DNA of 8,548 nucleotides from Bacteroidales bacterium (GTDB lineage: Bacteria > Bacteroidota > Bacteroidia > Bacteroidales > VadinHA17): positions 1,813,203 through 1,821,750 of the forward strand of contig CP070687.1 of NCBI GenBank assembly GCA_020353115.1. The letters are read 5' to 3'. Numbering within the stretch: position 1 is the first letter of the stretch; every line of letters starts with the position of its first letter. The position numbers and the translations under genes were made by a program. A model generated the notes under the pieces. The model was given only the letters and a program-made list of their open reading frames with translations, was not told where the DNA came from and did not search any database. This document shows, piece by piece, positions 4,757-8,548 of this stretch.

Positions 4757-6979
4757 ATGATAATGAGTGCAATAAAGGATCCGGGAATACTCGACAGAGA
4801 GATCAGAAATAAATACCGAGGGCTTTTAAGGGTTGCCAAACCTTTGATAAAACAGGAAGATACCAGGATTATCAGGAAAGCACTTAATATCTCCATTGAT
4901 GTATGCAGCAACCTGCAAACAATAACCGGCAAACCTTATGTTTTGCATGTAATATCCGTAGCACGTATTGTGGCAGAGGAAATCGGATTGGGGACCACCT
5001 CAATCATTGCTTCTCTTTTATCTGATGCGGTAAATAAAAAAGGGTATTCTCCAGAACGGATTAAAAATGAACTCGGGAATCATGTTCTCCTGGTACTCGA
5101 AGGTCTGTCAAAGATTTCAGGTATCAATACTGAAAAAACCCACCTGCAGGATGAGAATTTCAGGAAACTGCTCCTTAACCTGGCCAGCGATGTTAGGGTA
5201 ATCCTGATAAAACTGGCGGAAAGACTCGAATACATGAGGAACATGGAAACCATAAGGAGAGATGCCCAGCTCCGGCTGGCATCGGAAACCTATTTTCTTT
5301 ATGCTCCTCTGGCTCACCGTCTCGGTTTATTCAATATCAAATCGGAGCTGGAAGATCTTTCCATGAAATATACCGAGCCGAAGAGATATCAAATTATCTC
5401 CCGTAAGCTGAAAGATACGACTGCCCGGCGTAACCGGTTTATCCGTGAATTTTCCGACCCCTTAAAGAAAGTCCTCTCCAGTGCCGGATTCGAATTTGAA
5501 ATAATAGGACGACCCAAATCCATCCATTCCATTTGGATGAAGATGAAGAAACAAAATATTGAATTTGAAGAGGTATATGACACATTTGCCATCCGGATCA
5601 TACTTGAAAGTTCTTTTGAAAGGGAAAAGGCCGACTGCTGGCAGGTATATTCCTTTGTAACTGACCTCTACCAGCCAAATCCGCAGCGATTAAGGGATTG
5701 GATCTCCATTCCGAAAACCAATGGTTATGAATCACTTCACACCACCGTGGTTGGACCTGGAGGTATATGGGTTGAGGTACAAATCCGCACAGTTCGTATG
5801 AACGAAATTGCAGAGAAGGGCTATGCTGCACACTGGAAATATAAGGGAATGAAACCCGAAAAAGGGATAGAGGACTGGCTGATCAGAATGAGAGAGATAC
5901 TTGAAATGCAGGAAGATGATATTCCAGATTTTATCGATCAGATAAGACCTAACCTATATTCGGAAGAAGTGTTTGTTTTTACTCCAAAGGGAGATCTTAA
6001 ACAACTACCTGCAGGAGCTACAGTTCTTGATTTTGCATTTGATGTACATTCTGACATCGGGTCTACCTGTGTAGGAGGAAAAGTGAATAATAGAAATGTG
6101 TCTATCCGGCATGTTCTCGAGAATGGAGACCAGGTTGTAATTCTTACTGCGAAAAACCAGAAACCGAAAACGGATTGGCTGACTTTTGTTGTAACATCAA
6201 AAGCAAGAACAAAGATCAAACAAGCCCTGAACAAAGAAAAATTCAGCCAGGCCGAAGCCGGTAAAGAATTGCTAAAGCGCCGGTTCAGAAACTGGAAAAT
6301 CCGGTTCAATGATGAAAATGTAAAGAAATTACTTAAATACTATGATCTGAAAACTTCGCAGGAGCTTTATTATTTGATATATATTGAGAAGATCGACCTT
6401 GCTGAGCTGAAAGGCCTTCTTACAAGAGGAAAGGAAAAGGAACAAGGGAAAGAGGAAGAGATCCGGGAAACTTCACCCGGAAACAAGACAGTTCACAGAG
6501 ATACGATGTACGATGACTACCTGGTTATCGACAGAAAAGTAGAAAACCTTGATTATAAGCTTGCAAAGTGTTGCAATCCCATATTCGGGGATGATATATT
6601 CGGATTCGTTACTATCAACGAAGGAATAAAAATCCATCGGGTAAACTGCCCCAATTCGCCACAGTTAATGGCGAAATATCCCTACCGTGTAATTGATACA
6701 AAATGGACACATTCCGATGGGAGTTCAACGTTTCAAACCATTATCAAACTTCAGGGAATAGACGAGGTGGGAATTGTTAATCAGATTTCAGAAGTGATTT
6801 CCAAAGATCTTAAAGTGATCATGAGATCAATTACCGTCGAACCGGATGACGGAATGTTCGAAGGCATTCTGAAGGTGTTTGTCTCCGATACAAAACATTT
6901 GGAAGCACTATTAAGGAAACTTTTACGTATAAAGGGAGTGCTGAAAGCGGTAAGATATGATGATGCCTCAAGGGGATAA
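4757..6979 (+). CDS. Long RelA/SpoT homologue, synthetase intact, hydrolase domain degenerate
   Basis: This 740-residue RSH protein would make the alarmone (p)ppGpp by transferring pyrophosphate from ATP to GDP/GTP. Domains in order are: HD hydrolase-like (about 40-200); synthetase (about 245-365) with GRPKSIHSIW, YDTFAIRII (D275), RLRDWISIPK (311-320), NGYESLHTTV (Y324) and VEVQIRT (E340); TGS (about 403-465); a helical linker; a zinc-finger-like segment with CC at 605-606, H627 and C631; and a C-terminal ACT domain (about 658-738). The hydrolase site is eroded. H64 and D90 remain, but the HD histidine is S89, the following ED pair is N93-K94, and the LADRLHN motif reads LAERLEY (153-159). 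Synthetase activity without hydrolysis is therefore inferred. RLRD resembles the RxKD motif of bifunctional Rel more than the ExDD of proteobacterial RelA. I chose the ATG at 4757 (4763 is possible); the TTG at 4601 would read through the palindromic repeat. The next gene begins 87 bp downstream with its own promoter. Confidence 0.9.
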   Translation: MIMSAIKDPGILDREIRNKYRGLLRVAKPLIKQEDTRIIRKALNISIDVCSNLQTITGKPYVLHVISVARIVAEEIGLGTTSIIASLLSDAVNKKGYSPERIKNELGNHVLLVLEGLSKISGINTEKTHLQDENFRKLLLNLASDVRVILIKLAERLEYMRNMETIRRDAQLRLASETYFLYAPLAHRLGLFNIKSELEDLSMKYTEPKRYQIISRKLKDTTARRNRFIREFSDPLKKVLSSAGFEFEIIGRPKSIHSIWMKMKKQNIEFEEVYDTFAIRIILESSFEREKADCWQVYSFVTDLYQPNPQRLRDWISIPKTNGYESLHTTVVGPGGIWVEVQIRTVRMNEIAEKGYAAHWKYKGMKPEKGIEDWLIRMREILEMQEDDIPDFIDQIRPNLYSEEVFVFTPKGDLKQLPAGATVLDFAFDVHSDIGSTCVGGKVNNRNVSIRHVLENGDQVVILTAKNQKPKTDWLTFVVTSKARTKIKQALNKEKFSQAEAGKELLKRRFRNWKIRFNDENVKKLLKYYDLKTSQELYYLIYIEKIDLAELKGLLTRGKEKEQGKEEEIRETSPGNKTVHRDTMYDDYLVIDRKVENLDYKLAKCCNPIFGDDIFGFVTINEGIKIHRVNCPNSPQLMAKYPYRVIDTKWTHSDGSSTFQTIIKLQGIDEVGIVNQISEVISKDLKVIMRSITVEPDDGMFEGILKVFVSDTKHLEALLRKLLRIKGVLKAVRYDDASRG

Positions 6980-7001
6980 TACTTGAGTTCACTCCCCGGA
7001 T

Positions 7002-7019
7002 ATTTGTAGAATTACAAAT
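7002..7019. repeat. 7-bp perfect inverted repeat over the -33 element
   Basis: ATTTGTA (7002-7008) and TACAAAT (7013-7019) are exact reverse complements around a 4-nt GAAT centre. It lies 22 bp past the RelA/SpoT stop and contains the -33 TTTG (7003-7006) of the next promoter. An operator is one reading. A weak AT-only hairpin in the 3' end of the RelA/SpoT transcript is another, but no T-run follows, so a terminator is unlikely. Confidence 0.4.
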
Positions 7020-7034
7020 TCTTGTCTACCTTTA
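7003..7034 (+). promoter_or_regulatory. Promoter of the envelope protein/PrsW pair (Bacteroidota type)
   Basis: A perfect -33 TTTG (7003-7006) is followed after exactly 20 nt by TACCTTTA (7027-7034), one mismatch from TAnnTTTG. This is the best-spaced two-part promoter in the window. Transcription would begin near 7041 and leave about 26 nt before the ATG at 7067. It implies that the last two genes can be transcribed independently of the RelA/SpoT gene. Confidence 0.55.
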
Positions 7035-7066
7035 TCATCGAACCGGACAAATACTTGTTCAATGCC

Positions 7067-7747
7067 ATGAAAACCAACAAAAGGAAGAATATATCACTGG
7101 TTATAATTGTTCTCCTATGTGTCATTGTCGATGGTTATGGCCAGTCCCTGCTTCACCACCCGGAAGCATATTTTATACCACCACCGGGTTCGGAGAAATA
7201 TTTTTATGATTTACAGAAAGTTGAAGATAATAGAAGTTATGAACCCAGGATCCAATACCATCTGGATATCGGAACTTCATTTATCGGCACAGGAGGATAC
7301 GGTTCCGGATTGAACACCTATTTATCTCCATCGGTCAGGTACCGTCTGCTTCCGAAATTCGATATTGAGGTAGGCGGCACAATTATCTATTCATCCCCCC
7401 GGAGTGTAAATCCTTCAACACTGCCATCCGGATTTTCTGAAGCAGAATCTTCCAATGCCTCCTATTATTTGTATGCAAGGGGTGTTTACAGGGTGAGTGA
7501 CCGGCTGAACATTGACGGGGTTTTCATGAAAAGCAGCGGGAAAAATTACATACCCTATTCGTATCCGGTCAATCATAACTTCGAATATTATTCACTGGGA
7601 TTGAATTACAGATTATCCGACGCATTCCGTATCGGGGCCCAATTCAATTTCATGAACGGGACAAACCCAGGCTATTACCAGGATCCTTACTCAGGAAGAT
7701 CATCCCTTTATTATCACCCTTTTATTCCCTCGTATACAGGTTGGTAA
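7067..7747 (+). CDS. Secreted beta-strand-rich envelope protein of unknown function
   Basis: I do not recognise a named family. The 226-residue product has a basic N-terminus (MKTNKRKN), a hydrophobic core (LVIIVLLCVIV) and a likely signal-peptidase site GYG|Q near residue 25. Cys18 lacks a lipobox context, so it is probably not a lipoprotein. A Pro/Tyr-rich stretch (about 31-65, with IPPPG at 37-41) is followed by alternating hydrophobic strands rich in Tyr, Gly and Ser. Examples are IQYHLDIGTSFIG, SVRYRLLPKFDIEVGG, YYLYARGVYRVSDRLNIDGV (133-152) and YYSLGLNYRLSDAFRIGAQF (174-193). The last two share a strand-turn-strand pattern, [G]xxYRxSDxxxI, typical of small outer-membrane barrels. The C-terminus ends in Trp, and the tail is Tyr/Pro/Ser-rich. 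The ATG at 7067 is chosen over a TTG at 7022, which lies upstream of the promoter's start site. The PrsW gene follows after 11 bp, so the two are probably co-transcribed. Confidence 0.65.
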   Translation: MKTNKRKNISLVIIVLLCVIVDGYGQSLLHHPEAYFIPPPGSEKYFYDLQKVEDNRSYEPRIQYHLDIGTSFIGTGGYGSGLNTYLSPSVRYRLLPKFDIEVGGTIIYSSPRSVNPSTLPSGFSEAESSNASYYLYARGVYRVSDRLNIDGVFMKSSGKNYIPYSYPVNHNFEYYSLGLNYRLSDAFRIGAQFNFMNGTNPGYYQDPYSGRSSLYYHPFIPSYTGW

Positions 7748-7758
7748 CGGGTTGAGAT

Positions 7759-8460
7759 ATGAACTTAATCTTTCTTGCCCTCGCCCCCGTCTTCATTATA
7801 GCTTTCTACATCTATTTCCGGGATAAATACGAAAGAGAACCGGCAGGCACCCTTATTAAAGCCCTGATAACAGGTGCTTTTGTTACACTTCCCGTTATCT
7901 TTATTGAAGGACTTCTAATACCGTTTTCCGATTCACTCGGGAATTTGGCATCAGCCGCATATAATGCATTCCTTGTCGCTGGCTTCACAGAAGAAGCATT
8001 CAAATATTTGGCATTCTTTCTGCTGATCTGGCGAAACCGGACATTTAATGAAAAATTTGACGGAATCGTCTACGCGGTTTTTATTTCACTGGGTTTTGCA
8101 GCGGTTGAAAATGTTTTTTATGTCCTGGAATATGGATACACAATCGGTTTGGTTCGTGCACTAACTGCAGTTCCGGCGCATGCACTTTTCGGTATCGTAA
8201 TGGGCTACCATTTCGGCCTGGCAAAATTTTATCCCCGTGAAAAAGGTATTCAATTGCTCCTTGCATTACTGAGTCCTGTATTGTTACATGGCTTTTATGA
8301 TTTTTGTTTGATGGCTGAAAAAACAATCTTTCTCCTTCTCTTTGTTCCGTTTATCATGTTTCTGTGGATCCATGGATTCAGAAGAATGAAGAATCTATCC
8401 GACCGTTCCATCTTCAAACCAATCCGTACGCAAGAGGAGAAGGAAGAGATAGAACAGTGA
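7759..8460 (+). CDS. PrsW-family glutamic intramembrane protease
   Basis: This is a 233-residue polytopic inner-membrane protein of the PrsW family, related to the CAAX-protease/ABI group. Bacillus subtilis PrsW makes the first cut in the anti-sigma factor RsiW; the substrate here is unknown. Visible signatures are RDKYEREP after the first helix (21-28), GFTEEAFKYL with the paired glutamates E78-E79 and K82, FDGIVYAVFISLGFAAVEN (100-118; E117, N118), the VPAHALFG histidine (H141), and LLHGFYDF (175-182; H177, D181). These are the residues expected at the metal-independent glutamic active site, so the protein looks catalytically intact. About seven to eight membrane segments are apparent, and the C-terminal tail is charged (QEEKEEIEQ). 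The start is an ATG 11 bp after the stop of the envelope-protein gene; no purine-rich ribosome site is needed in this phylum. No terminator follows. Confidence 0.88.
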   Translation: MNLIFLALAPVFIIAFYIYFRDKYEREPAGTLIKALITGAFVTLPVIFIEGLLIPFSDSLGNLASAAYNAFLVAGFTEEAFKYLAFFLLIWRNRTFNEKFDGIVYAVFISLGFAAVENVFYVLEYGYTIGLVRALTAVPAHALFGIVMGYHFGLAKFYPREKGIQLLLALLSPVLLHGFYDFCLMAEKTIFLLLFVPFIMFLWIHGFRRMKNLSDRSIFKPIRTQEEKEEIEQ

Positions 8461-8462
8461 TA

Positions 8463-8497
8463 TTCAACGTCCAACTTCCAACGTTCAACGTCCAATC
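8463..8497. repeat. 7-bp-phased TYCAACG tract downstream of the PrsW gene
   Basis: Five consecutive heptamers are visible: TTCAACG, TCCAACT, TCCAACG, TTCAACG and TCCAATC. The 12-mer TTCAACGTCCAA is repeated exactly at 8463-8474 and 8484-8495, 21 bp (three heptamers) apart. The tract starts three bases after the stop codon. In placement and phase it mirrors the CTTT tract at the 3' end of rarA. The remaining sequence to 8548 shows nothing recognisable. Confidence 0.6.
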
Positions 8498-8548
8498 CAT
8501 TCTTTTATCCAAATCACCTGTAATACTCTGAAGCAAGACACAAAGCAT

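Noticed and set aside
5938..6309. Minus-strand open frame of 123 codons inside the RelA/SpoT gene
   Set aside because: It lies opposite the conserved TGS domain, has no recognisable motif and no promoter.
1..8548. tRNA, rRNA, CRISPR array, insertion sequence, phage or defence genes
   Set aside because: No cloverleaf, regularly spaced long repeats, transposase, integrase or nuclease-like reading frame was found on either strand.

Overview
The window looks like ordinary chromosome from a Bacteroidota organism, probably of the order Bacteroidales or a close relative. The protein families point that way: a DUF6588-type outer-membrane protein, secretion signals ending in A-Q or G-Q, and a YfcC carrier of Bacteroidota style. 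Upstream of the genes are TAnnTTTG-like -7 boxes, and purine-rich Shine-Dalgarno sequences are absent. I see no phage, plasmid, transposase, CRISPR, tRNA or rRNA. Six protein genes account for almost all of it.

Layout. Positions 1-108 hold a GC-rich palindromic patch and a 7-bp-phased CTTT tract, which runs into the stop codon of rarA. rarA (replication-fork AAA+ ATPase) is on the minus strand at 106-1419. A 281-bp divergent intergenic region separates it from a secreted DUF6588-family outer-membrane protein gene (1701-2807, plus). That gene converges, with only 26 bp between stops, on a YfcC-family membrane carrier (2834-4441, minus). A 315-bp divergent region (4442-4756) carries a second heptad tract, a second GC-rich palindromic patch and promoter-like boxes. 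Next, on the plus strand, come a long RelA/SpoT homologue (4757-6979), a small secreted beta-rich protein (7067-7747) and, 11 bp later, a PrsW-type intramembrane protease (7759-8460). A third heptad tract follows at 8463-8497.

Starts. Four of the six reading frames can be extended upstream to a TTG or GTG (1440, 1674, 4601, 7022), and the carrier frame extends to a GTG at 4567. In each case I chose an internal ATG, because of where the family's conserved N-terminus or signal peptide begins and where the promoter-like boxes lie.

How the genes relate. The RelA/SpoT protein keeps its (p)ppGpp synthetase residues but has lost most of the metal-binding and catalytic residues of its hydrolase domain. 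It is probably a synthetase-only enzyme that relies on a second, hydrolase-competent homologue elsewhere in the genome. The small envelope protein and the PrsW protease look like a two-gene transcription unit with its own promoter. The other genes show no obvious functional link. I did not find a convincing new multi-gene system. The points most worth a second look are the degenerate hydrolase domain, the envelope protein/PrsW pair, and the recurring intergenic repeats (GC-rich palindromes and 7-bp-phased tracts).
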